This document shows, piece by piece, positions 27,110 through 35,072 of a stretch of DNA of 64,000 nt. The stretch comes from Oceaniovalibus guishaninsula JLT2003. GTDB taxonomy: Bacteria > Pseudomonadota > Alphaproteobacteria > Rhodobacterales > Rhodobacteraceae. The position numbers and the translations under genes are program-made. Within the stretch, counting starts at the first letter, position 1, and each line of letters begins with the position of its first letter. Where the stretch lies: NCBI RefSeq assembly GCF_000299575.1, contig NZ_AMGO01000052.1, positions 172,771 to 236,770 on the forward strand. Reading direction: 5' to 3'. The notes under the pieces are model-generated. The model was not told the origin of the DNA. It worked only from the letters and a program-made list of their open reading frames with translations, and made no database searches.

Positions 27110-27127
27110 CGCGGGGTTAAAGCCGCG
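27110..27127. promoter_or_regulatory. Dyad CGCGG-N8-CCGCG in the GTA leader
   Basis: A 5-bp inverted repeat (CGCGG / CCGCG) encloses GGTTAAAG, 85 bp upstream of the gp1 start. The loop holds a single TTAA, i.e. half of a CtrA site. It could be an operator, a promoter element or a chance GC-rich dyad. Evidence is symmetry and position only. Confidence 0.3.
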
Positions 27128-27192
27128 GACAACCGGCGCGCGGTGACGGCGCGGGCGGATTGGACAGTCGTGACAGGGGGTTGGCGGGGAGG

Positions 27193-27209
27193 GTTAACGA
27201 GGGGTTAAC
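27193..27209. promoter_or_regulatory. CtrA-type binding site upstream of the GTA cluster
   Basis: The sequence GTTAACGAGGGGTTAAC contains TTAA at 27194-27197 and TTAAC at 27205-27209 separated by exactly 7 bases, which is the full CtrA consensus TTAA-N7-TTAAC; it reads as a consensus on both strands. It lies in the 190-bp space between the LysE gene stop and the gp1 start. CtrA is known to be required for GTA expression in R. capsulatus. That this particular site is used is inferred. Confidence 0.65.
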
Positions 27210-27215
27210 CGTCAG

Positions 27216-27845
27216 TCAGAGAAACAGGATCGGCACCGCCGCCAATGCCAGCAGGCCGACCAGCATCAGATCCAGCCCGCGCACGATCATGGGCGCCGTC
27301 AGCCACCGCGCGCCCTGCTGACCGACGACCAGCCAGATCCCCGCCCCGACCAGCACGCAGGGAAACGCGACGGCCGCGAAGGACATTGCATGCCCCACCT
27401 CGTTCACGTCGGGCGTGCAGAAGATCGCGGCGGCGGCGAACCCCGTCACCCAGACCTTCGGATTGCAGAACTGGAACCCGATGCCGTCCACGACCTGCCC
27501 CGGCCGCGACCGCGCCTTGCCGGTGACGGCCCCGCCCTTCGCTTGCAGCGGGGCCTTCCGGCGCAGGATGCGGATCGTGAACCACGCCAGAAAAACGATG
27601 GCGATCCACTGCGCGACCTCGATCACCATCGGATCGAGCGACGCGACCCATCGCATCCCGGCCGCCGTCACGCCTTTGGCCGCGGCATTGCCGATGCCGA
27701 ATCCCAGCAGGACAGGCAGGCCGGCCCGCACCCCGTAACGCGATCCGACCGACAGCATCAGCACCGCGTTCGGCCCCGGAAAGGCGGTGGTCGCGAACAT
27801 GAACCCCACCATCGCCGGGTCGATCACGCCAAGAAGGTCTTGCAT
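27216..27845 (-). CDS. LysE/RhtB family amino acid exporter
   Basis: 209 residues with about five to six membrane helices. The N-terminal FATTAFPGPNAVLMLSVGSRYG is the LysE signature (normally xxPGPxxxxx), with GIGNAAAKGV in helix two, FQFCNPKVWVTGFAAAAIF in the middle and a hydrophobic C-terminus. Substrate cannot be read; relatives export amino acids such as lysine, threonine or homoserine. I start at ATG 27843-27845 (MQDLLGVIDPAM), leaving out 13 residues of the open frame. It lies on the same strand as the GTA cluster and ends 6 bp from the CtrA-type site. Confidence 0.9.
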   Translation of the reverse strand: MQDLLGVIDPAMVGFMFATTAFPGPNAVLMLSVGSRYGVRAGLPVLLGFGIGNAAAKGVTAAGMRWVASLDPMVIEVAQWIAIVFLAWFTIRILRRKAPLQAKGGAVTGKARSRPGQVVDGIGFQFCNPKVWVTGFAAAAIFCTPDVNEVGHAMSFAAVAFPCVLVGAGIWLVVGQQGARWLTAPMIVRGLDLMLVGLLALAAVPILFL

Positions 27846-27917
27846 GGATCCCCCCACGACCGAGGGCCAAAGACACGCGCACAATCGCAGCCTGTCCAGT
27901 CCCGGCCGGGATGCGCC

Positions 27918-27932
27918 ATACCCGTTTGGTAT
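27918..27932. promoter_or_regulatory. Operator-like dyad ATACC-N5-GGTAT
   Basis: A perfect 5-bp inverted repeat with a CGTTT centre lies in the 197-bp region between the divergent LysE and LuxR-type genes, 73 bp from the LysE start and 111 bp from the regulator start. Such a dyad in a divergent promoter region may be an operator for the adjacent regulator or another factor. Symmetry only. Confidence 0.3.
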
Positions 27933-28042
27933 CAGACGAAAATAAATCGAGCGCGAGCGAGCCGAATGGCCTATGGTTGCAGAAGCGACTGCCCTAACGT
28001 CAACCTCGACGGGAAGAATCCTGTTAACGAAGGACAGGCACG

Positions 28043-29119
28043 ATGACCGGCATGGACGCGATCGCAGCGGTTCAAAATGCCGCGTGGGACATCGTAGAGG
28101 GCGCCGAGGACGCGGGCGCCGCGCTGGAAACGATGTGCCAGGCCATCGGTCGGGTGCGCAGCGTCGCGACCTACAACGATCCCGAAAACGGCCAGATGGT
28201 CTTCAGCGGCCACACCCGGACCGATCCCGACCTTCTGGCCTTGGTGCAGCAACGGTTCGCCACCGCCGAAACCAGCCCCCAAGCCGAAATGCTGCCGAGG
28301 ATGGAGCCGGGCAAGTTCGACCATTTCGGCCGCTACATCGACCGCGCCTATCTTCAGACGACCGAGTATTACAACGACTTCTGGCTGCCCAGCGGCGTCG
28401 GCGAGGCGGGTGCGATTTCCTGTCCTTCGACAGACGGGCGGTTCGCCTTCGCGACCCTGGGCTGCTACACGGGCCGCGACTGGCTCGACCCGGAAGAAGA
28501 AAGGGCCGTGCAGGCGATGCTGTCCTGCGTCACCCGCGCCATGCGCGTGCGGGTCCGCTTCGCCAAGGCCGCCGCCCTGGCGCGGCTCGACGGCGCCGAA
28601 CCCGATCCCGCCTTCCTGATCGACCTGTCCGGCCGCCTGCTGCTGTCGAACGCCGCCGCCACCGCTGCCCTGAGTAGGGGGGTGTTGACCGCGAGGGGCC
28701 AAATGCTTAAACCGCGCGATCCCGTGACGGCAGCCGAATATGCCGACCAGTTGACGCGCATGGTCGCGGCCCGCGAACCCGCGCCTGTCATCCTCCGCGA
28801 CGGCCCCCGCTATGCCAACTTGACGTTCGAGGCCGGACCGTCCTATCGCGACGACCGCACCATCGTAGTCGGCCTGCGCGCTGCCCGCCCGCTCGACTGG
28901 ACCGCCCGTGCCGCGCAGCGGCATCTCGGCCTGACGGCGCGGGAAGCCGACATCGTGCTGCGTCTGGCGCAAGGCGCCACGACCGCCGCCATCGCCGCCG
29001 ATACCGGCCTGACGCTCGGATCGGTGCAGCTCAACCTCAAACGCAGCTTCGCCAAGACCGATACCCACGCCCAGGCCGAACTGGTGCAACTGATCCTCAC
29101 CGGTCACGCACCGTGTTGA
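28043..29119 (+). CDS. LuxR-type helix-turn-helix regulator
   Basis: 358 residues. The C-terminal 60 residues form a LuxR/FixJ-type HTH: HLGLTAREADIVLRLAQGATTAAIAADTGLTLGSVQLNLKRSFAKT. The N-terminal 170 residues show no autoinducer-domain or receiver signature that I can recognise; a middle part (FLIDLSGRLLLSNAAATAAL, about 190-215) resembles the PAS-like region often found before this HTH in alphaproteobacterial LuxR proteins. Ligand and targets unknown. It is divergent from the LysE gene near the GTA cluster and convergent, with a 16-bp overlap, on the hemoglobin gene. Confidence 0.82.
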   Translation: MTGMDAIAAVQNAAWDIVEGAEDAGAALETMCQAIGRVRSVATYNDPENGQMVFSGHTRTDPDLLALVQQRFATAETSPQAEMLPRMEPGKFDHFGRYIDRAYLQTTEYYNDFWLPSGVGEAGAISCPSTDGRFAFATLGCYTGRDWLDPEEERAVQAMLSCVTRAMRVRVRFAKAAALARLDGAEPDPAFLIDLSGRLLLSNAAATAALSRGVLTARGQMLKPRDPVTAAEYADQLTRMVAAREPAPVILRDGPRYANLTFEAGPSYRDDRTIVVGLRAARPLDWTARAAQRHLGLTAREADIVLRLAQGATTAAIAADTGLTLGSVQLNLKRSFAKTDTHAQAELVQLILTGHAPC

Positions 29120-29523
29120 ACGGCCGTCCGCTCCTCACAAAACCGGCACCCCGCCCCCGTCGGCAGCCCGTAACTCAACCCCCGTCCGATCCGATGGGAC
29201 ATGGCCGACCAGGTCTGCGCCAGCGTCAGGGGCAGTTCTTCCTCCAGCGTGGCGTCGAACAGCCTCAGCCAGATCGGGAAATGCTCGGCCCTGACATTGC
29301 CGGCCGCCGCGTGGACCTGCATCGGGTTGCCGTCATAGCTGCGTTCCAGCAGCAGCGCGTTGCGCCAGAACCGCGCGATCTTGGCCTCGTGCGACGGCCA
29401 GTCGGCGACATGCGCGGCAAAGACCGGCCCCAGATCCGGGTCGCGGCGGACACGGGCATAGAACCGGGCGACCACACGGTCGATCTCGGCCGGGGTGACG
29501 GGAATGCGCGGCGGGACGGTCAC
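29104..29523 (-). CDS. Group III truncated hemoglobin
   Basis: 139 residues. Heme protein of the 2/2 globin class, linked in bacteria to nitric oxide or oxygen chemistry. Marks: AEIDRVVARFYARVRRDPDLGPVFAAHV (helices A-B), HEAKIARFWRNALL, and the proximal histidine His81 in RAEHFPIWLRLF. The C-terminus carries CRFCEER. I start at GTG 29523, whose GTGA overlaps the stop of the 51-residue gene; the open frame upstream is that gene in another frame. With nsrR divergent, a role in nitric oxide detoxification is likely but inferred. Confidence 0.85.
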   Translation of the reverse strand: MTVPPRIPVTPAEIDRVVARFYARVRRDPDLGPVFAAHVADWPSHEAKIARFWRNALLLERSYDGNPMQVHAAAGNVRAEHFPIWLRLFDATLEEELPLTLAQTWSAMSHRIGRGLSYGLPTGAGCRFCEERTAVQHGA

Positions 29524-29675
29524 GTGACGACGATCACCACGACGATCAGGCTGACGACCAGATAGACCAGCGTATTGACGAACCAGCGGATCAGCGCCGC
29601 CTCGCCCTCGGGGTCCACGCCCAGACGCTCGCATACCTTGGTTCCGGGCCACAGGAACGCTTCGGACAGTTTCAT
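29520..29675 (-). CDS. Small C-terminally anchored membrane protein, 51 residues
   Basis: A short frame from ATG 29673-29675 to a TGA shared with the hemoglobin start (GTGA). The first 28 residues are polar (KLSEAFLWPGTKVCERLGV, then acidic); the last 22 (VNTLVYLVVSLIVVVIVVT) are one strong membrane helix. I do not recognise the family. Its position, first in a two-gene unit with a truncated hemoglobin and behind an NsrR-like operator, suggests a membrane partner of the nitric oxide response; this is an inference from context. Confidence 0.7.
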   Translation of the reverse strand: MKLSEAFLWPGTKVCERLGVDPEGEAALIRWFVNTLVYLVVSLIVVVIVVT

Positions 29676-29729
29676 GGCATCGCCCCCAAACAGGTATCGC
29701 GGATGCGGATTTATAAGCCTTCCAATTCC

Positions 29730-29742
29730 GCATTGCAAATGC
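29730..29742. promoter_or_regulatory. NsrR-like operator between nsrR and the hemoglobin genes
   Basis: GCATTGCAAATGC is an inverted repeat (GCATT / AATGC around GCA). It matches the core of the NsrR consensus known from enterobacteria, GCATTT-n-AAATGC, at all specified positions except the sixth. It lies 12 bp before the nsrR ATG and 54 bp before the start of the 51-residue gene, so one bound dimer could control both directions. Confidence 0.55.
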
Positions 29743-29754
29743 CAATTATGCACC

Positions 29755-30192
29755 ATGCAGCTCGACAAGTTCACCGACTACGCCCTTCGCGTCCTGATGA
29801 CCCTCGCGGTCGGCGCCCCGGCCCGCATCCCCGCCAGCGACATCGCGGCGCGGTTCGGCATATCCGAGAATCATCTGGCCAAGGTCGCGACCGAACTCGT
29901 GCGTCAGGGGTTCGTCACCTCGGAACGCGGTCGCGGCGGCGGCCTGACCCTGGCGCGCCCCGCCGCCGACATCCGCATCGGCCAGGTCGTGCGCGCCCTG
30001 CGCCGCGACGATCCGGTGGTCGAATGTTTCGGGTCGGACAGATCGTGCCGCATCCTGCCCGCCTGCGGCCTGCGCGGTCCCCTCGCCGACGCGCGCGAGG
30101 CGTTCTTCGCCACCCTCGACGCCTACACGCTGGCCGATGTGACCCGCCCCCGCCGCGCCCTGGCGGCGCTGCTGGACCTGCCGCCGCGCTGA
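29755..30192 (+). CDS. nsrR: Rrf2-family nitric-oxide-sensing repressor NsrR
   Basis: 145 residues. Winged-helix Rrf2 protein. The N-terminal MQLDKFTDYALRVLMTLAVG and the recognition region FGISENHLAKVATELVRQGFVTSERGRGGGLTLAR are typical. Three cysteines, Cys91, Cys98 and Cys104 (VECFGSDRSC then LPAC), sit where NsrR ligates its iron-sulfur cluster, and the ending AFFATLDAYTLADVTRP fits NsrR better than IscR. In the family, cluster nitrosylation releases DNA and derepresses NO-defence genes. Divergent from a truncated hemoglobin unit with an NsrR-like box between them, so autoregulation is likely. Confidence 0.85.
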   Translation: MQLDKFTDYALRVLMTLAVGAPARIPASDIAARFGISENHLAKVATELVRQGFVTSERGRGGGLTLARPAADIRIGQVVRALRRDDPVVECFGSDRSCRILPACGLRGPLADAREAFFATLDAYTLADVTRPRRALAALLDLPPR

Positions 30193-30199
30193 CGGGCCG

Positions 30200-30243
30200 A
30201 ATTGTACGTTTCGGCGTCCGAACTGTACAAATTGTACGTTTCG
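30200..30243. repeat. Two 14-bp direct repeats with a TGTAC dyad
   Basis: AATTGTACGTTTCG occurs at 30200-30213 and again, identical, at 30230-30243. Between them a third core in the other orientation gives the perfect inverted repeat GTACAA-A-TTGTAC at 30225-30237. The first copy also lies within a CCGAA/TTCGG stem (30197-30214). The region separates the convergent ends of nsrR and mltG (59 bp), where no promoter is needed; it may be a terminator-like or protein-bound element. Nothing else in the gap. Confidence 0.5.
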
Positions 30244-30251
30244 CGCCGACG

Positions 30252-31403
30252 CTACTGCCCGGCGCGCTGCGCCTCCAGCGCCCGCCAGCGCGCCACATTG
30301 GCGTTGTGTTCGTCCAACGTGCGCGCGAAGGCATGCCCGCCCGACCCGTCCGCCACGAAGTAAAGCAGGTCCGTTTCGGGCGGATTGACCGCCGCCTCAA
30401 GGCTCGCCAGCCCTGGATTGGCGATGGGACCGGGCGGCAAGCCATTGATGACATAGGTATTATAGGGCGTGGGCCGGTCCAGCTCGCTGCGCCGCAGCCC
30501 GCGCCCCAGCACGCCCTCGCCATTCGTCACGCCATAGATCACGGTCGGATCCGTCTGCAACCGCATCCCAGCGTTCAGCCGATTGACGAACACGCTCGCC
30601 ACCGTGCCCCGCTCGTCGGGAATCCCGGTTTCCTTCTCGATGATCGACGCCAGCGTCAGCACGTCCTCGGGCGTCTCGATCGGCAGGTCGGCGGCCCGGT
30701 TGCGCCACACGGCTTCCAGACGGGCCTCCTGCAACGCCTTCATCTTGTTCAGCAATTCCCCCCGCTCGTCGCCAGGTCGCACCTCATAGCTGTCGGGCGC
30801 CAGCATCCCCTCGGGCGGCACGGCCTCGACCTCGCCGGTCAGGAAATCGGCCGCCTTCAGCGCATCGACCACCTGCCAGCTCGTCACGCCCTCGGCCAGT
30901 GCGATGCGGTAACGGGTATCTGTCGCGTCCCTGACATCGCGGTATTCCGTTGGCGGCTCGTCCGCCGGATCGAACGCCGTCACCTCGCCGTAACTGCCCG
31001 TCGCCGGATCGAAATCGCGCACCTGCACCTCGCGCGCATTGACCCCGATTCGATAGACCACCTCTGTCCCGCAGGTCGATTGCCCTCCCCGCGTGATGAT
31101 ATCCAGGATCTCGGCCATTGACGCGCCTTCGGGCACAAGGAAGCTGCCGGCCTTCAGATCGGCTGATTTTTCCTTGTAATTCGCACCGATACGATAGATC
31201 GCGCCGCTGCTGACGGCACCCTGCGCCTCCAGATCCTCGGACACCCGGCGCATCGACGATCCCGGCGCGACCTTGACGCAGATCGCCGTTTCCAGCGGCC
31301 CGGCCGTGTCGAACTGGCGCACGCCCCAGGCGATGGCACCGCCCACGACGGCCAGCGCCACGATCAGCAGCGTCAGCCCGTTCGAGGCGACGTGCCGCCA
31401 CAT
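30252..31403 (-). CDS. mltG: Endolytic transglycosylase MltG
   Basis: 383 residues. Inner-membrane enzyme that cleaves nascent glycan strands and sets their length. One N-terminal membrane helix (8-28) is followed by the periplasmic part: CVKVAPGSSMRRVSEDLEAQG (LysM-like), then the YceG catalytic domain with GMLAPDSYEVRPG, the catalytic glutamate region LASIIEKETG (about 251-260), LQTDPTVIYG, TPYNTYVINGLPPGPIANPG and YFVADGSGGHAFARTLDEHN. The segment at 105-165 is an insertion compared with enteric MltG. Its start overlaps the fabF stop (TGATG). Confidence 0.95.
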   Translation of the reverse strand: MWRHVASNGLTLLIVALAVVGGAIAWGVRQFDTAGPLETAICVKVAPGSSMRRVSEDLEAQGAVSSGAIYRIGANYKEKSADLKAGSFLVPEGASMAEILDIITRGGQSTCGTEVVYRIGVNAREVQVRDFDPATGSYGEVTAFDPADEPPTEYRDVRDATDTRYRIALAEGVTSWQVVDALKAADFLTGEVEAVPPEGMLAPDSYEVRPGDERGELLNKMKALQEARLEAVWRNRAADLPIETPEDVLTLASIIEKETGIPDERGTVASVFVNRLNAGMRLQTDPTVIYGVTNGEGVLGRGLRRSELDRPTPYNTYVINGLPPGPIANPGLASLEAAVNPPETDLLYFVADGSGGHAFARTLDEHNANVARWRALEAQRAGQ

Positions 31404-32665
31404 CAGCCGTCGACCCGCCGCAGGATCAGCACCGCGTTCGTTCCGCCGAAGCCGAAGGAATTGCTGAGCACCGTGTCGATCCGCCGCTCGACCTTGGCCT
31501 TGGGCGCAAGGTCGATCACCGCATCCTCGGGCGGCGTTTCCAGGTTCAGCGTGGGCGGCGCCACGTTGTCACGGATGGCCAGCGTGCCGAAGATCGCCTC
31601 GACCGCGCCCGCGGCACCCAGCAGATGCCCGATGGACGACTTGGTGGACGACATCGTGGCCTTGGCGGCCGCATCGCCAAGCACCCGCTGCACCGCCCCC
31701 ATCTCGATCGTGTCGGCCATGGTCGAGGTGCCGTGCGCGTTGACATAGTCGATCTCGTCCGCCCGGATCCCCGCCCGCGCGATGGCGGCCCGCATCGCGC
31801 GTTCGGCGCCTTCGTGATCGGGCGGCGGCGCGGTGATGTGATAGGCGTCGCCCGACAGGCCGTAACCGATCACCTCGGCATAGATGGTCGCGCCGCGGGC
31901 CTTGGCGCGTTCGTATTCCTCCAGGACGACGACGCCCGCGCCCTCGCCCATCACGAACCCGTCGCGGTCGGCGTCCCACGGGCGGCTCGCCCGCTGCGGA
32001 TCGTCTTTATGCTGCGTGCTCAAGGCCTTGCAGGCGTTGAATCCGGCAATGCCGATTTCGCTGATGGGGCTTTCCGCGCCGCCCGCGACCATCACGTCGG
32101 CATCTTCCCACTGGATCAGCCGCGCGGCGTCGCCGATGGCATGGGCGCCGGTGGAACAGGCGGTGACGGGCGCGTGGTTCGGCCCCTTGAAACCGTGGCG
32201 GATCCCAACCTGCCCGCTGACGAGGTTGATCAACGCGCCCGGAATGAAGAACGGCGACACCCGCCGCGGCCCGCGTTCCTTCAGCACCACCGCCGTCTCG
32301 GCGATGCTTTGCAGACCGCCGATGCCCGATCCGATCATCACCCCGACGCGCAGCTTTTCTTCCGGGGTCAGGTCGCCCAGCCCGGCATCGGCGATGGCCT
32401 GTTCGGCGGCCGCCATCCCGTAGAGGATGAAATCGTCGACCTTGCGCCGCTCTTTCGGCTCCATCCAGTCGTCGGCGTTGAACGTCCCGTCCGATCCGTC
32501 GCCCAGGGGGATTTCGCAGGCATAGTCGGTCGCCAGATGCGATGCGTCGAACCGGGTGATCCTTCCGGCGCCCGATTGTCCGGCCAGAAGCCGCGTCCAT
32601 GTGGCCTCGACCCCGCTGGCCAGAGGAGAGACCATGCCAAGTCCGGTGATGACAACTCGCCGCAT
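31403..32665 (-). CDS. fabF: 3-oxoacyl-ACP synthase II
   Basis: 420 residues. Elongates acyl-ACP with malonyl-ACP. The Cys-His-His triad is complete: Cys170 in VTACSTGAHA, His311 in VNAHGTSTMAD and His347 in KSSIGHLLGAAGAVE. The family glycine-rich end NSFGFGGTNAVLI is present. I start at ATG 32663-32665 (MRRVVITGLGMVSPL); the open frame extends 13 codons further without family similarity. It lies between acpP and mltG on one strand, the common Rhodobacterales arrangement. Confidence 0.97.
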   Translation of the reverse strand: MRRVVITGLGMVSPLASGVEATWTRLLAGQSGAGRITRFDASHLATDYACEIPLGDGSDGTFNADDWMEPKERRKVDDFILYGMAAAEQAIADAGLGDLTPEEKLRVGVMIGSGIGGLQSIAETAVVLKERGPRRVSPFFIPGALINLVSGQVGIRHGFKGPNHAPVTACSTGAHAIGDAARLIQWEDADVMVAGGAESPISEIGIAGFNACKALSTQHKDDPQRASRPWDADRDGFVMGEGAGVVVLEEYERAKARGATIYAEVIGYGLSGDAYHITAPPPDHEGAERAMRAAIARAGIRADEIDYVNAHGTSTMADTIEMGAVQRVLGDAAAKATMSSTKSSIGHLLGAAGAVEAIFGTLAIRDNVAPPTLNLETPPEDAVIDLAPKAKVERRIDTVLSNSFGFGGTNAVLILRRVDG

Positions 32666-32784
32666 ACCGCGCCCCATGTTTCCGCCTGTCGCCCGCTGAT
32701 ACACGCCGCGAACCGGCGAGGAAAGGCCGCGAAACCGCCCGGTCGGCGGTTATCCGGCACGAAACCCGCCGCCGCAACGCGGAA

Positions 32785-32809
32785 CGGCGCGCCCTTGAAA
32801 GGCGCGCCG
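32785..32809 (-). terminator. GC-rich hairpin downstream of acpP
   Basis: Perfect 9-bp inverted repeat CGGCGCGCC / GGCGCGCCG with a 7-base loop, 36 bp after the acpP stop and 120 bp before fabF. The downstream side has only TT and no real U-run, so it may be a partial terminator or an RNA stabiliser that lets acpP message exceed fabF message. Confidence 0.5.
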
Positions 32810-32845
32810 TCGGGTCGTCGTAGGGTCGTCGCCGGGGCGAAGGCC

Positions 32846-33085
<240 letters not shown>

Positions 33086-33213
33086 GTGTCTTCCTTTGTT
33101 CTTCGGGCGACATGCCCGCTTCCTGTCAGGCCCCAAGGCCGTTTCGCTTCCGTCCGGGGATGGAACGCGCCGAGGGGACGCGGGTGTTCCGGGCGCCCCG
33201 AAAATGTGCGCCG

Positions 33214-33241
33214 CTCATACCATATCGCCCGGAAGGCGCAA
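33214..33241 (-). promoter_or_regulatory. Possible acpP promoter
   Basis: Read on the minus strand, TTGCGC (33236-33241) and TATGAG (33214-33219) are separated by 16 bases and lie about 130 bp before the acpP start. The match to a housekeeping promoter is moderate. The 180-bp gap between fabG and acpP otherwise shows no gene. Confidence 0.3.
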
Positions 33242-33264
33242 ACGGTTTCACCGCGCGCCCGGCG

Positions 33265-34002
33265 TCACACCATGCTCATCCCGCCATTGACGTGCAGCGT
33301 GGCGCCGGTGACATAGCCCGCCTCGGACGAGGCGAGGTAAAGCACCGCCGCCGCGATCTCTTCCGGAGTGCCCATCCGTCCGGCGGGCACGCCGGCCAGA
33401 AGGTCGTCGCGCTGCCGGTCGGTCAGCTTGTCGGTCATCGCCGTCGCTATGAATCCGGGCGCCACGTTGTTCACCGTGATGCCGCGCGACGCGACCTCGG
33501 ATGCCAGCGATTTCGACATGGCCACCATGCCCGCCTTGGCGGCGGCATAGTTCGCCTGCCCCGGATTGCCCGTCTGCCCGACGATGGACGAGATGTTGAC
33601 GATCCGTCCCCAGCGCGCCTTCATCATGCCGCGCAACGATGCCCGCGTCAGCCGGAACACCGCCGTCAGGTTCACGTCCAGCACCGCCTGCCAGTCGTCG
33701 TCGGACATCCGCAGCATCAGCCCGTCGCGGGTGATGCCGGCGTTGTTCACCAGAATGTCAAGCGATCCCGCGGCGTCGGCCGCGCGTCCAGGCAACGCCG
33801 CCAGCGCGTCGGCGTCCGACAGATCGCACGGCACCGCCCAGGCCCTGTCGCCCAGGTCGCGCGCCAGATCGTCCAGCGGCCCCTCGCGCGTGCCCGAAAG
33901 CACCACCGCCGCCCCCGCGCCGTGCAGCGTGCGCGCGATCTGCGCCCCGATGCCGCCCGAAGCGCCCGTCACCAGCGCCGCCTTGCCCGTCAAATCGAAC
34001 AT
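33265..34002 (-). CDS. fabG: 3-oxoacyl-ACP reductase
   Basis: 245 residues. NADPH-dependent reductase of fatty-acid synthesis. Rossmann motif TGASGGIG at 12-19, NNAG at 86-89 and the catalytic triad Ser139, Tyr152, Lys156 (NISSIVG and QANYAAAKAG). The C-terminus GATLHVNGGMSMV is typical. Two adjacent ATG codons (34005 and 34002) follow GGAGGG; I use the second for better spacing from the ribosome site, while the first overlaps the fabD stop as ATGA. Either way fabD and fabG are coupled. Confidence 0.97.
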   Translation of the reverse strand: MFDLTGKAALVTGASGGIGAQIARTLHGAGAAVVLSGTREGPLDDLARDLGDRAWAVPCDLSDADALAALPGRAADAAGSLDILVNNAGITRDGLMLRMSDDDWQAVLDVNLTAVFRLTRASLRGMMKARWGRIVNISSIVGQTGNPGQANYAAAKAGMVAMSKSLASEVASRGITVNNVAPGFIATAMTDKLTDRQRDDLLAGVPAGRMGTPEEIAAAVLYLASSEAGYVTGATLHVNGGMSMV

Positions 34003-34934
34003 CATCCCTCCATTGCCGCGATCACGTCGTCGGGCGTGCCGATGCTGCGCACCGCCACCGACTTGTCGATGCGGCGGATCATGCCGGCCAGCGCCTTGCC
34101 GGCGCCCACTTCCCACATCCCGGTCACGCCGTGGCCCGCCATCCATTGCACGCTTTCGCGCCAGCGGACCGATCCCGTCACCTGCGCGACCAGCAGGCGC
34201 CGGATCTCCTCGGGGTCGGTCACGCCGGCGGCGGTCACGTTGGCGACCAGCGGCATGGCCGGCGCGCCGATCCGCGCATCGGCAAGAGCCGCTTCCATCC
34301 GCTCGGCCGCGGGTTCCATCAGCGCGCAGTGGAACGGGGCCGAGACGGGCAGCATCACGGCGCGCTTGGCGCCCGCCTCTTTCGCCAGCGCGCAGGCCCG
34401 TTCGACCGCAGCCTTGTGACCCGAAATCACCACCTGGCCCGGATCGTTGTCGTTCGCCGCCTGGCAGACGCCATCGCCCGCCGCCTCGGCCGCGATGCGG
34501 GCGGCGGCGGCGAAATCCAGCCCCAGAAGCGCCGCCATCGCGCCCTCGCCCACCGGCACGGCGCGCTGCATCGCCTGCCCGCGCAGGCGCAGCAGGCGGG
34601 CGGCATCGGCGATGTCCAGCGATCCGGCAGCCGCCAGCGCGGAATATTCGCCCAGCGAATGCCCCGCCACGAAATCGACCCGGCCCATATCGAAGCCTTC
34701 GGCCTTCAGTGCCGCCAGGGCCGCCAGCGACGTGGCCATCAGCGCGGGCTGCGCGTTGGCGGTCATGGTCAGCGCGTCGGCATCGTCACCCCAGATCACG
34801 TCCGACAGCCGCTCGCCGAGCGCGTCGTCCACCGTGTCGAAGACGGCGCGCGCCTCGGGCCAGCGGTCGGCCAGATCGCGCCCCATGCCGGGAACCTGCG
34901 CCCCCTGCCCAGGAAATACCAGTGCCAGTCCCAT
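34002..34934 (-). CDS. fabD: Malonyl-CoA:ACP transacylase
   Basis: 310 residues. Loads malonyl groups on ACP. FPGQGAQ is at 7-13, the nucleophile Ser93 is in GHSLGEYSAL and His202 is in SAPFHCALM, with the arginine in LLRLRGQAMQ. The start at ATG 34932-34934 (MGLALVFPGQG) is fixed by the family N-terminus; the longer open frame is a GC-rich artefact. First gene of the fabD-fabG-acpP-fabF-mltG run. Confidence 0.97.
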   Translation of the reverse strand: MGLALVFPGQGAQVPGMGRDLADRWPEARAVFDTVDDALGERLSDVIWGDDADALTMTANAQPALMATSLAALAALKAEGFDMGRVDFVAGHSLGEYSALAAAGSLDIADAARLLRLRGQAMQRAVPVGEGAMAALLGLDFAAAARIAAEAAGDGVCQAANDNDPGQVVISGHKAAVERACALAKEAGAKRAVMLPVSAPFHCALMEPAAERMEAALADARIGAPAMPLVANVTAAGVTDPEEIRRLLVAQVTGSVRWRESVQWMAGHGVTGMWEVGAGKALAGMIRRIDKSVAVRSIGTPDDVIAAMEG

Positions 34935-35072
34935 GCGAAACCTCCCAGACGTTCGGGCGCGGGATAGCCGCTGCGCCGCCCGACCGCAACGCCGGCCGGT
35001 CCCGGCCAATTGCCCCTTGGACCTTGCGGCGATCTGGCGGCAGATGCGGGACAGTGACCCGAAAGGACCGCC

